DNA of 64,000 bases from Balaenoptera acutorostrata. Lineage: Eukaryota; Chordata; Mammalia; Artiodactyla; Balaenopteridae. Shown one piece after another: positions 15,291 to 26,764 of this stretch. The notes beneath the pieces were generated by a model. That model saw only the letters and a program-made list of their open reading frames with translations, did no database searches and was not told the origin of the DNA. Each line of letters starts with the position of its first letter. Positions within the stretch are counted from its first letter, which is position 1. Where the stretch lies: assembly GCF_949987535.1 (NCBI RefSeq), contig NC_080066.1, forward strand, positions 131,482,335 through 131,546,334, in the 5' to 3' direction. The translations under genes and the position numbers were made by a program.

Positions 15291-17489
15291 CGGGAAATTA
15301 AATTACCAGGTGAGTCATTACCTATACTTTTATGGTGAACTTTAGGGCAGGGCTGGGAATATAACTCCTGGAGTGAGTCTCCTCAAACGTAATGCTCCAA
15401 GAGTGGAGATCTGGGCAAGAGAAATGGATTAATGTCCCAGGTACCTTGCAGCCACAGGAGGGTTGGGAATGCTTTTCCCGAGGAAGAGCCACCTCTTCCA
15501 TCCACGGCCTCCTCTGCCCTGAACAATTCTACTGCAGGGGAACTGTCTCACTGGTATGAAAGCAAAAACACCATGCCGCTACCAGTATAGTTCAACATAC
15601 CCTCAACACAAATACAGCGAAACATTTCAGGAAAGCCAACAGATTGACAGGCATGGATTCAACAGACAGAACTGACACACAATCAGAAAAGAGTTAATAT
15701 AGGAAACAGAAGGAAACTTAAAAATAAGTACAAATATGTAATAAAATTAAGAAATTTTTATTTCTAGAGTCCTCCTTACTGAGTGCACTTAGAGTATGTG
15801 TTGGAAGAAACACTATACGTGTTACTTGGGTGCTGGCTTATTCAGTCATTCCTGGGCATTTTAGTTTACCCTCCGATCCCCAGATCACTCACTCTCAAGC
15901 ACTGAGGCACTTCTCACTTAAAACTGCCACCGGGTTATATAAGTTAGGCTTCTCTAAAGACTCGGCAGGGAGGGTGATAATAGAAGAGAATTATCTCACA
16001 ACACAGGAGATATCTTGAAATCAGATTTTAGACAGCATCGAGGCCAGAGACCATTACACAAACGGTGAAAGAGGGAATTCCTTACTGACTGTTTCTTTCC
16101 TTGGGTCCTATTCTGCTTCCATGTTCCTAGAGACCACCCTTTTCGATTAGAGTGGCTTTTTCCATCTCCTCTTTCTTTTGGGACCACCAAGTGTAATCTT
16201 TGGGCTGCCAAGAGAAAAAAAGAAGTCCCTTAAAATGAAACAAACAAACCCGTCTCCCCAAACCTTACCTGCACAAAGATGAAACACTCACATTATTGCA
16301 CAGAGCTATTTAGCTCTGCATTCTCTCAGTCATCCCTACTGGGATGGGCTGGGGCTTTCCTGTTGTATAATCAGAGGTCCCTTTAAAGCATTTTAACAAA
16401 AAAGGGGGAAAAAAGAAGAAAAAAAGCAGTTTTCACCCAAAGCAGTTGTTTACAGTGTCCTCAATGCCAGCAATGGCTGCAGTTTAAAAACTTCTTTTCT
16501 CTCTAGTCATCCTGCTCCTAACTCCTTGTCTTTAGTTCTGTCTCACTAAGGAAGATAATTTTTGTCCTCAAGAATATTAGCAAAACACCCTGAGCATGGC
16601 TTGCCTCTGAAGATCTTCTGCCCCTGCCCTCAGGTGTCAGCATCACCTCCATGGCAGAGCATCCTGTGTGCATACAGCTGTCATGTGTGCGCTGAGACGT
16701 ATAGTCGTGAAAGGATACAAAAAGAGGTAGTTCCGCTCTTGGCTGCAGCAGGGCATAGGCCCCTGGGTGTTATTTTGTGCAGGACCTGCATTCCTGAGCT
16801 GGGTGCTGATAGTGGGGTGACTCAAGCCTCTTTTTCTCTCCTTCCCAGGTGACCATGCTGCTCTGTCCCAGAGGGTAAAGCCTGTTTATTTCAATAAGTT
16901 CCTTTTGCATTTTGGCCACAATTGTCAGCCCCCTTTATGCTGACATTGGTGTAAATTCTTTTTAGGCACTGTCAGATGGTTGATAGGATTTTTAATGCTG
17001 TTGAAACTTTTATATGTTCAGAAGCTTAGATGGATATCTTAGTAGGAAGTTGCAAGAAACTATATTGGAGTTTATTACCCTGATACAGCAATAACCTGGC
17101 AATTGAAGACTGGGAGATTTGATAAATGAGGGAAATGGAAAAGAGATTGAGCTGAGTATGGCTCCTGAGGCATGGGGTAAGTTGTCACTGTCGGAAGTTT
17201 TCAGTACTTTGGATACTGTATTCCTGGTGAGAAGTGATGGACACAGAAAGGAAAGAGAATGGGTCAAAGAGACACCTTGTTTACTTTGGAATTTTGCCTG
17301 GAGTTGGCTTTGTCCTCTATCCTCCAGGACACTAAATGGGAAATAAAGCCTAGAGAAGAGAGCCTCTTTACAATAGCTTAGTGATCCTCCGAGGAGGCCA
17401 AGGCCAAGGGCCAGGTTTCAGGGAGACCAGGTTTCCATCAGAATTCCTCCAGGTCCTGGGCATAAACCTTTTATTTTATTACTTTATTT
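15291..17489. other. Intergenic, no gene seen
   Basis: Unique-looking sequence with scattered short open frames that have no recognisable domain. Confidence 0.5.
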
Positions 17490-18030
17490 TATTTTGTTTT
17501 ATTTTATTGGGATGAGAACACAACATGCGATTTATGCTCTTGGCAAATTATTATTTTTATTTATTTTTTAAAAATTTTATTTATTTGTTTATGGCTGCGT
17601 GGGGTCTTTGTTGCTGTGCGTGGGCTTTTTCTAGTTGCGGCGAGCAGGGGCTACTCTTCATTCCAGTGCGTGGGCTTCTCATTGCGGTGGCTTCTCTTGT
17701 TGCTCTAGGCGCGGGCTTCACTAGTTGTGGCACGTGGGCTTAGTTGCTCCGCGGCATGTGGGATCTTCCTGGACCAGGGCTCGAACCTGTGTCCCCTGCA
17801 TTGGCAGGCAGATTCTTAACCACTGCGCCACCAGGGAAGTCTCTCTTGGCAAATTTTTAAGTGCACAATACAGTATTGTTAACTATAAGTACAGTATTGC
17901 ACAACAGATCTCTAGAACTTATTCATCTTGCTTAACTGAAACTTTATGTCTGTTGATTAGCAATTCCTCATTCCCACCTCCCCCAGTCTCTGGCAACCAC
18001 CATTCCATTCTTTGATTTCTTTGAAGATCC
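17490..18030 (-). mobile_element. Old L1 3' UTR fragment (antisense), split by a SINE
   Basis: Sequence right of the SINE (gtattgttaactataagtac, 'agaacttattcatcttgc', 'tctctggcaaccaccattcc') is reverse-complement L1 3' UTR. The left part is a T-rich stretch. A SINE interrupts it at 17550-17842. Confidence 0.65.
17550..17842 (-). mobile_element. CHR-type SINE
   Basis: Reverse-complement long-form SINE ending 'gcgccaccagggaagtct'. A perfect 13-bp duplication, ctcttggcaaatt, lies at 17537-17549 and 17843-17855. Confidence 0.94.
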
Positions 18031-18164
18031 ACGCAACACACATAACTTTATAACTGGAGGCTTAATCTGTTACTCCAAATCCCAAATGGAACAACTTGCA
18101 TGCAAAGGAGGGAGTTGCCCATGGGTGAAGTAATGTGTAGATTAATGCTTCTTTGCTATTTGGA

Positions 18165-18435
18165 AAGTAAAGCAGAATGGTTAGGAGTGAAGGCCCCAGA
18201 ACCAACACGTAGGGGTTCAACTCCCAGCTCTGTCACCCACCAACTGCGTGACCTTGGGCACATTACACAAACTTTATTTGTTCTAGTTTTCTCATTTTTA
18301 AAATGTGGGATAATAATAATGCTAACCTCATGGGGTTGTTGTATAGATTAAATAAGTAAATAAATATGAAGTGCTTAGAATAGTGCCTGGGACATTGTGA
18401 GCACTAAAGTAATAGTAACGATGATTATTATTACT
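18165..18435 (+). mobile_element. MIR SINE
   Basis: Forward MIR: 'tcaactcccagctctgtcac', 'gcgtgaccttgggcacatta', then 'ataataataatgctaacctc' and 'atagtgcctgggacattgtg'. Nearly full-length core. Confidence 0.82.
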
Positions 18436-18634
18436 TGTCCTAAGAAACATTGGCGTGAGCTATATTCCCAAAGAATGTAAATCTTTTAAATTTATTCAAG
18501 GCCGAAACCTTGCGTCAACTTTCTTCCCCCTCCACATCCACACTAATGTAAACATACTAGAAATGTATTTTTAATTGTATGCAGAGCATTCTCATGGCAA
18601 GGATTGACAAGAGCTTAATCAAGAGGAATCCCAA

Positions 18635-18790
18635 AGAGGCGCTGTATTAGGCACGCAACATATTTTCTAACTCAATCCTTACAATCACCCTATGGTGTAG
18701 GCATTATTATCTCCAGTTTATCACAAGCTGACGGAGGTTAATTAACGTGTCTAAGCTGATATCTAATAAGTGGTTGATCTGGGCTGGGAA
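18635..18790 (-). mobile_element. MIR SINE fragment
   Basis: Reverse MIR: 'gctgtattaggcacgcaaca', 'actcaatccttacaatcacc', 'gtgtaggcattattatctcc'. It lies next to an opposite-strand MIR. Confidence 0.72.
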
Positions 18791-19654
18791 ACTGGTTTTT
18801 GTGACTTTACAGCTCATGTTGAGACAGATTTTCAGATCAGCAGGACCCAAAGAATAGTTTTAAAAAATCGACTGTGTGGCTCTTTATGCCATGAGAAAAA
18901 ATTCCCAGCTCAGTTTTGAGTAGCTTGGAGGCAGAGATTTCTGTGTTCATTGCTTGGAAATTTCTATTAGGTAAAATTGGCTGTGGTCCCAGTTTCGACT
19001 GAATTATAGAAAATCTTTTGTTTTCTGAGCTCAATAAGTTGTGAGCGTTTAGTATCCTGAGATATAAAGTCAATACTGAAGAGAACACCCCCCTTCGCTG
19101 TTCATTCTCTGCAGAGATTGAAATTGAGCCTCCTCTCTTCCTACCGTTTCTAAAACATTTGCTTTTGTAAACACACACACACACACACACACACACACCC
19201 CAAAACCACCCCCCGCATCCCAGAAACTGAAGGCACAGACGTAAGCAGCATTCATTCATTCAAAACATGACATACATAGAACCCGTCCCTTTGCTTTGTT
19301 CATTTGGCTGCCAGCACGCGTCCCCTACCTTTCTGGAAACAGCACATAGATCGGATGCAGTCGTTGGGGTTCTAGGTCCTGACGTCAGCTAAGAGGCAGA
19401 CGCTGGAGCAAAGCCAAACCAGACACTGTCTTTCTGGAATCAAATCTTGAGCAGAGACTAAAAGATGAGGCACTGCGGGAGTATGCGGTCTCGTGGGGCT
19501 TGGAGAAGGCCGTTGCGCGTCAGTTCCTGTTCCCTTGATACCTAGAGCTGCCCTGGATCCCATCTTTCTGAGCTGCTCCCTGCCATTCTAGTACCTTCCT
19601 TCTGTGTCGTTAGGTCAGCCAGAGCCAAGTTTGTTTTTTTGTAACCAGACTCCC
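18791..19654. other. Intergenic, no gene seen; contains (CA)n
   Basis: A CA run at 19170-19198 is the main structure. The minus-strand open frame at 18837-19259 passes through this repeat and has no domain. Confidence 0.5.
19170..19198. repeat. (CA)n microsatellite
   Basis: About 14 uninterrupted CA units. Confidence 0.95.
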
Positions 19655-20135
19655 AGCTGGTGCACCTGGCCTGCAGGAGCCTCAATGGTCTGGCCCAACC
19701 TGGCCTCAAGCACACACACACCTGGCGCTGCTCTCCTCTCTCTCTCCCCTCCCTTCTCTCACTGCTTGTCAGCCTAACTGACTCTAGTTCCTTGGACACA
19801 CAAAGCTTACTTTTGCCCCAAGGCCTTTACCCCTGCTGTTCCCAGTGCCCCCCCAACCTGCCCCCCCCTTCAGCCCAAATGTCATCTCCTCAGGGAGGCC
19901 ATTGCTGACCACCCCCAAACCTTCTATCTCATCAGCCTGTTCAGTTTCTGATATAGTATTTATTACTACCTAAAATTACCTTGAGCTTTATTTACTTATT
20001 TGCATTTCCCTGTTAGACTATCAGCTCTAAGAAGGTAGAGACCTTGACTATTTTATTCGCTAGTATCTCTAGTTGTTATAACAATGTTTATAGCATTTAA
20101 TAGGTGCTCATTAACTACTTATTGAAGGTATTGTA
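19655..20135 (+). mobile_element. L2 LINE 3' region
   Basis: Matches the usual L2 order: 'ctcaatggtctggcccaacc', 'caaggcctttacccctgctg', 'cagcccaaatgtcatctcct', then 'aataggtgctcattaactac' at the 3' end. Confidence 0.78.
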
Positions 20136-20159
20136 TGGGGTACACCCTATGTACAGCAA

Positions 20160-20335
20160 TCACAGTGCCCTATAACCAAGTGGTTAAGAGCATGAGCCCT
20201 GGAGTTAGGCCATCTAGGTTCAAATCCTGACACGCGCTTGCTCTGTGACTTTGGGCAAGTTACTTAACCCCTCTGTGCTTCAATTTTCTCATTTCTAAAA
20301 TGGTTATAATAAAAATATGTAGGTAAGATGAAGAT
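20160..20335 (+). mobile_element. MIR SINE
   Basis: Forward MIR: 'gtggttaagagcatgagccc', 'gactttgggcaagttactta', 'cattttctaaaatgg'-like 3' part. It directly follows the L2 piece. Confidence 0.85.
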
Positions 20336-21059
20336 TAAGTAAGATGATTCACTTAAAGCCTTTGGGCATTGCATGGAAAACAATGAGATCCAATATATAG
20401 CTACTGTATTATTAGAGTATTTCTCAGTTGTAAGAAAATTTGTTATAGATTGTAAGATGCACCACTGAAAATATTATTGATAGTTCTTTTGGACAAAACC
20501 AAATACAACATAAAATGTATACAACCTTAAAAAAAATCTAATTTACTACAGTGTATATTTATACTCACAAATACATGCTACTTTCCTCTTCAGAATGACA
20601 ATCACAGTTGGGGTCTAAAATTCCTATCTCTCACTTATGGCCATTGGCAGCTACCTGTAATGGTCAGGTCACCCCTGCTGATGATCTGGACCTTGTTAGC
20701 ATCTTTGTGATGCTGCAGAATAATTTAAACACATACCAAAGAATACTGTGCGTTCTGTGGGGTTTTGTTTGTTTGCTTGTTTGCATTTCCCTCTTGGCTA
20801 TTTTGTTTGTATTATCGCTAACTGAATTACACACAACTAAAGTAAAGAGCTTTTTTGGAAAGTAGCTGGAAGCTTTTGACAGATTTGGACATCTGAATGA
20901 TAGTTTTTAACACATCTGTTGGTCCCAATAATTGAAAAGCTGTGATCTGGTCTCAGAATTTTGGCTATTTTTATTGCCTTCAATTGCATTATCCAGTATG
21001 TGATTAATTTTGTGTACACACAGTATATTTTTTCTTTTCTATGTTACATTGTAGTGAGT
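20336..21059. other. Intergenic, no gene seen
   Basis: AT-rich unique sequence. Nothing recognisable. Confidence 0.5.
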
Positions 21060-21180
21060 TTTTTTGTTTTTTGTCCGTGCCACGTGACTTGAGGGATCTT
21101 AGTTTCCCGACAGGGGATCAAATCCGGACCCCCTGCAGCGGAAGTGTGGAGCCCTAACCACTGGACCGTCAGGGAATGCC
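21060..21180 (-). mobile_element. Short CHR-type SINE
   Basis: Reverse complement of a short SINE with T-rich tail, 'aggggatcaaatccggaccc' and head 'ggaccgtcagggaatgcc'. Imperfect flanks ttgtagtgag and ttatagtggg may be the target duplication. Confidence 0.85.
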
Positions 21181-21387
21181 TTATAGTGGGATCTTTTAGA
21201 AGATCTTTTAAGTGGAAATTATGATGTGAATTTAAGTTTACCAGCTATCAATGCAAATAACTCCACAGAAGTAATAGACTGATGAACTGATGCTCTCCCC
21301 ATCCCCACATCTTATTAATTCCCAAATGTACAGGCAATAAAAACTGTCTCTGAGTGCATGCCACCCCCTCATCCCTTACCCCTTCAT

Positions 21388-21543
21388 TCTCAACCCTGGC
21401 TGCGTGTTAGAATCACCTGGGGAACTTAAAAAAGCCCGCATTCCCAGGCTGCATCTCAAGCTAATTAAATTAGTAGCCTGGTATCAGTATTTTTAAAGTC
21501 CTTCAGATGATGTCAATGCGTGGTGAAGGTTGAGAATCACCAC
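21388..21543. mobile_element. MER5A-like hAT DNA transposon
   Basis: Short non-autonomous element with inverted ends: 'ttctcaaccctggctgcgtg' and 'ttagaatcacctgggga' at the left, and 'ggtgaaggttgagaatcacc' at the right. Centre holds 'agtatttttaaagtcc'. Confidence 0.75.
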
Positions 21544-23344
21544 TTTACCAGTGGTGAGTTTCTTTTGCTACATGTGCGATGTATCTTCATTGCAGAGATG
21601 TTAAAGTGTGGAAAACAAAAATAAGACAACAAACAACCCTTGTATTTGAGAAATAAGAAAATAGGGTATTATTATTATGATGTTATTATTAGTCTACCCC
21701 CGATGATTCAGACCATGAAAAATATCATATTGAGTAAGACCCACTTGGTGGAAGAACCGATGTTTCTTTGTTGTCCTTTATAGTATCTTTGAAAGTTTCT
21801 ACTAGGAATGTGCCCCAGTGGTTGAGTTTCCTATGGTTATTGCCAAAGGCTCGACAAGAGGCTTAAGGATGACGCCTAACACTTGAGACCTCTAGGGAAA
21901 AAAATGCACATGTGAAATGCATCTGAATCTCCTTGTTGCTGAATGTGCCCCTGTATCCTGTTTTCTCTTGTTCCCTTTGGGTCCTTGATGTGGCATCCTG
22001 ATTGCCCTTGAACTAGCTCTCAGTGCTTCACCTGATCCGCTGGGATTCTCTCTCCCCAAGCCATGGAGAGCAGATGCTCAGATTCTCTCAACATCAAGGA
22101 AAAGTGTCCCCTCAACTTGGATGATGGACAACTAACACACACAGTATACATAACTACACTACGTTTTAATTCTTGGTCTTAGTTGAAATCTTGAAGACAG
22201 GGAATTTAATAGTGGCATGGAGTTTTGACTGATCGTCAGGAGTTTCTAAGATTGACTGATTTCTATCTGATAGAGATTTGTGATTTGTTTTTTCTGCAGG
22301 CGTAGCAGATCTGAGAGCATCACTATACCTAGATAAAGTTTGCATATTCTGCAAAAAGCCCATTTATTGCCAAGCGTGAAACCAACCTCTTGAGAAGCTG
22401 CAATTAACCTTCACCTGCTCTTCATTTTAAGCCTGCCAACCGATAAGACTGGAGACTTATTTCTTCACACCTGACAGCCACGCTGCTCACCAGGCAATTA
22501 GGAAAATATATTGAGTGGAGTGGTCTTCTCACAGATCACATGTGGAAATCAGCCTTTACAGAAGGAACAATTAGGATCCTCATTTACTTCATATGACTTG
22601 CTCGTTAGAAACTCATTAACTGTTAGGTTGAAAATACAGTCCAGAAACAGAGTGTTGAGTAGTTCATATTTAATAACTCAATCTTTCCTTAAAAGTAGTT
22701 TGCTAAATGGCAGCATAACAATAAATCAATACATTCAATAAATCTATAGTACTAGAAAGTGGGTTTAGACAGGATAAAGATGGGCCCAGTCAATTAAAGA
22801 AGAAAACAGATGGCTATGGTATATAGGCAGGAATAACAAAGGAGAGTTTAAAATGTAAAATATAAGTTGGAGAGGAGTTTTAGAAAATTGATAAACCTAT
22901 TGCATAAAGTAATCTACAGTGACTTAAGCCTCCTTGAGAAAGATCAGATGAATATTTGCATTGTCTTCTGGTTTATCAAAGTTTTAAATATTTCATGTTT
23001 AACATCTTAATATCTGAGATTTGATATGATTAAAAATATAGTTTCCAAATAGTTAACTAAATTTCAGATAATACTTTTCAACATTTTGGAATAATTTGCA
23101 TTTCCTCCTGTGTGATTCTGTGTTCAACATTCATTGAAATATCTATTTCTGAGTTATAGCTGATTTTAGTAACACAATACCATTTTGATTACTGTGGCTT
23201 TGAAATAGATTTTAATGTGTAATATAAGTCAACTTACTGCTTTTTCTCAGAATTTCCTTGCCTACATTCTTCTGTTAATTGTTGTGGAAGAATTTGACAA
23301 AGAGTTTTTGTCAAGTTCTAAAGACAGGCATTGTCACTCAAGAA
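21544..23344. other. Intergenic, no gene seen
   Basis: AT-rich unique-looking sequence. No gene, repeat family or motif that I can support. Confidence 0.5.
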
Positions 23345-23378
23345 GATGACTGATGACTGATGACTGATGACTGATGAA
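23345..23378. repeat. Tandem heptamer (GATGACT)n
   Basis: Between four and five perfect copies of a 7-base unit, gatgact, head to tail. Confidence 0.93.
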
Positions 23379-23469
23379 GTGTCAGTAAGAATCATTACTG
23401 ACACTCAGTTGGTATCTTAGGGAAGGGATGGAACTGACGTCACCAACAGATGGCGCAGAAAAGAATAAT

Positions 23470-23705
23470 ACCTAACAGTTCATAACACTCATTATGGGCT
23501 AGGTACGGTTCGGAGTGTTTTACATTTATTATTTGGTTTCACCCTCAAAACAATTCTGTTTTTACCTCCACTTTAGAGATGTGGAAACTGTGGGTGAGTT
23601 TTCATTGCTTGCTCCAGGGCGTGCAGCTGGCACACCTTGGAGCCAGGACCAGAATTCAGACCGTCACTGACAGATGCTGTGCTCTCAGCTGCTGTACCTG
23701 ACCAC
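23470..23705 (-). mobile_element. MIR SINE
   Basis: Reverse MIR: 'gggctaggtacggttcggag', then 'agatgtggaaactgtgggtg', 'aattcagaccgtcactgaca' and 'gctgtgctctcagctgctgt'. Near full length. Confidence 0.78.
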
Positions 23706-25448
23706 TCTCAGGTTGTCTGACAGTGCAGAGGGTAGAGGTCACTTAATAATTACTTATATTTAACATGTCTTTCATCTCTATTGCACAAAGCACTTTTACA
23801 TGATTTACTGTGCTTTGTGCTCCTTTCTTTGTGCAGAACACATATAAATGCACAGCTGGACATATTGTTCTTATTAGAGAGTTTTAGCCAAGGTGGAGAT
23901 TGACTCACTGGTTTATACCTTCATGAAGTTTCTCTCATCAAGGTGGTTTCTTTAGCTTTATGGTTTCCTTCATCATACACATTAAAAATCGTGGCCATAC
24001 AGCAAAAGACGTTTTGTAAGTTAACAGGTAATTGAACTTTCAGCCATGCTTATTCGTGGAATTATAATTTATTATCTTCATTGCTTAGAGAATTTTAGGA
24101 AAAAACATTGGGGGAAAAAGGGCAAGAACACAAACCAAAATATTAGCCCGTTTAGATTTCATGGTGAATGTTTATTTCTACCTGGTGGGAGAAGGAAAAA
24201 AGATGTGAGCAAGATTCATATCCACCGGGGGTATGTAAGAGCTATTTTGAATTGCTTCCTTAATGGTAGCCAGGTTTTCTACTCTCTCCACCACTATGAC
24301 CCTCAGGAAAGGGGCTGGTTAAAGTCCATGGTAGGAAGGCCAAGGACAAAAGGTAAAGGCAGTCTTCAACACACAGGAAGAGGTAGCAAACCAAAGCCCC
24401 TCCACTGACTAAGGGAATATGGGAAGAGGAAGAAAAGGTAGAGCCAGGAGGTCAGTGTCTCGGTCCTCGATACCGCTCCCTCTCTGCCTTAGGCTTTATC
24501 TCAGAGGACAGGTTTGGGGAAATAGGAACAGACAATATTAAGTAGTTTGATAGAGGCTGTAAGGAGAGTCCTGGTCATGTCCAACATGGCTCCTCACCCC
24601 TTTAGAGTGTACAACTCAGTGATTTTTAATATATTTACAAGGTTATGCAACCACTGCTACTATCTAATTCTGTTTTATCTAATTCTGTACCTGCAGCTTT
24701 TCCTAGCACAGCTGTGGCAGAGTGGAGCTGATAATAAGTCCAAAGGACCAGGCTGATGTTTCTGTGTATTTAATTAGGTGCTTCCACTGTTCATTCCTAT
24801 TCGATACCCTCAATTCTGTATGTATCCCCAAAACTGGTTCTTCAGAGAAAGACACTATTTAGGTAGCCTCAGTTATGTGTGATGTATTATGTCAGACCCA
24901 AGGTTCCCTAAACACCAGTCTCGGTGGAAGTAGCTGGCTCATATATTTGAAGAATATACGCAGATGTCTTTAGCATGTTCATATAACTTATAAGGTAGTG
25001 TGATCTAAGAACTTCTTTAATTACTATAGTTTCTTTGCTCCATAATCAGAAATTCTGATTCAATGGCAAGCCCTCCTTTCTTATCAGTGAGTTGAATAGA
25101 TGGGCAAAAGATGAACGCACACATTAGAGGCAGAAAAAGAGGATCTCATTTCCAGAAAATAGGGTGATTTCTTGCAAATCACTTAGTCACTACTATGAGG
25201 AAATTCGAGGGGGATCAGAAGTTCTATTAACCTCAACACCACGGGAAGAGGAAAACATGGCTAAAGTGTTCCATTAGGTAGCAAACAGAAGAGAAGAAAA
25301 CCAGAAGATGGGACCAATAGAGAAAGAAGAACAAAATATCAGGGTAGGCGGTGAGGAAAGAAGAGTGCAGAAACCTGGATGGACACAGCAGCAGCTCCTA
25401 ACAACTGCCTGAGGTTCCACTCAGGTTACAACCTGGATCATATTGTTA
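23706..25448. other. Intergenic, no gene seen; L1 trace at about 24.6 kb
   Basis: Contains a short antisense L1 3' UTR piece (gtgtacaactcagtgatttt, 'aaggttatgcaaccactgct') at about 24605-24680. The 120-codon open frame at 24046-24408 has no recognisable domain and looks fortuitous. Confidence 0.5.
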
Positions 25449-25461
25449 CTGAACCAGGTTT

Positions 25462-25838
25462 TTTAAAAATTAATTTATTTTATTTATTTATTTTTGGCTG
25501 CATTGGATCTTTGTTGCTGCGCGTGGGCTTTCTCTAGTTGTGTCAAGCAGGGGCTACTCTTTGCTGCGGTGCGCGGGCTTCTCATTGCGGTGGCTTCTCT
25601 TGTTGCGAAGCACGGGCTCTAGGCGCACGGGCTTCAGTAATTGTGGCACGGGGCTTCAGTAGTTGTGGCACGTGGGCTTCAGTAGTTGTGGCTTGCGGGC
25701 TCTAGAGCGCAGGCTCAGTAGTTGTGGCGCACGGGCTTAGTTGCTCGGCGGCATGTGGGATCTTCCCGGACTAGGGCTCGAACCCGTGTCCCCTTCATTG
25801 GCAGGCGGATTCTTAACCACTGCACCACCAGGGAAGCC
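25462..25838 (-). mobile_element. CHR-type SINE with internal expansion
   Basis: Reverse-complement long-form SINE flanked by a perfect 13-bp duplication, ctgaaccaggttt (25449-25461 and 25839-25851). It is longer than the other copies because a unit around 'cttcagtagttgtggc' is repeated several times at about 25629-25738. Confidence 0.94.
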
Positions 25839-25851
25839 CTGAACCAGGTTT

Positions 25852-26764
25852 GTTTTGCCCATGGCACAGCGTACCAAAACGCTGGGATGCTGAGGTTTCC
25901 AGCAAAGCAAACAGAGGAGGGAACAAACCTCAAACCCGCCTCCCCACCCAAGGCAAGGGGCTGGGGTATTTATGGGATAACTCCATAAGGAAGCAGGTCG
26001 GTCTGAGGTATGGGGCTCGTGGGGCGCATGGGGGGCATGGGGAAAGGTGGTTGGAAAAAGGTGCGGTAAGTGTCCTTCTGCCCAGCTGTAACTAATTACA
26101 GGCCTCTGCGCCTTCAAAAGGTCACCGAGAGGACACTCACGCATGCCCAGTTGAGGGGTTGGTCATCCTATCCAGTCTTAATCAGCTCAGCTGGAACTAG
26201 ACACAGCTGACGCCAAGTTCCTGGAAAACCACTCCCGCCAACATCTTATAGTTTAGGCTGCGAGCCGAGTCCTAAAACAACCTAAATTAGGGAAGGCAGG
26301 TGAAATGGATTTAACTCGTGCTTTCGATATGCTTTTAGATCATGTTTTCCTTTTAATATAAAACCAAGGCTGTTCATTTGAAAAGGCTAGTTGTTCTAAT
26401 TATTTAAAAACAATCGTATTGCTTAGCCACTCCAAGAAGTGGTGAAGGAACCAGGTTAGAAAAAGTCAGTGACACTGTATCTTGCAGTACAAGTTTGTGG
26501 AGCTTCTAGGAGCAGGTTTGTTAAGGTAAGTCCCCAGTGTTTGGAGGCAAACCCTCAACAGCATCTCGCTGTTAATGTTTCATACTAAGTTAAGATTCAG
26601 GAGGTCAGCACCACTAGGCGACAGTGCAAGGCTCCTGAGGAGATGGAATGAAGTGCAGGTGTTTTCCCGAGCTCTGCGGGACCTTCCAATGACACTTTGC
26701 TCTGACAAAGGCGAATTGTCGTCCCCAAAAGGCAAAAACTAAGAAATTCTAAAGAGACATAGGA
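25852..26764. other. Intergenic, no gene seen
   Basis: Last stretch between the two genes. Nothing recognisable beyond short open frames that shadow one another. Confidence 0.5.

Noticed and set aside
24046..24408. 120-codon plus-strand open frame between the genes
   Set aside because: No domain or family resemblance, no splice or polyadenylation context, and length is within chance for AT-moderate sequence.
25629..25738. Spaced repeats resembling a small CRISPR-like array
   Set aside because: The units are contiguous slippage copies inside a SINE in mammalian DNA, with no spacers of constant length.
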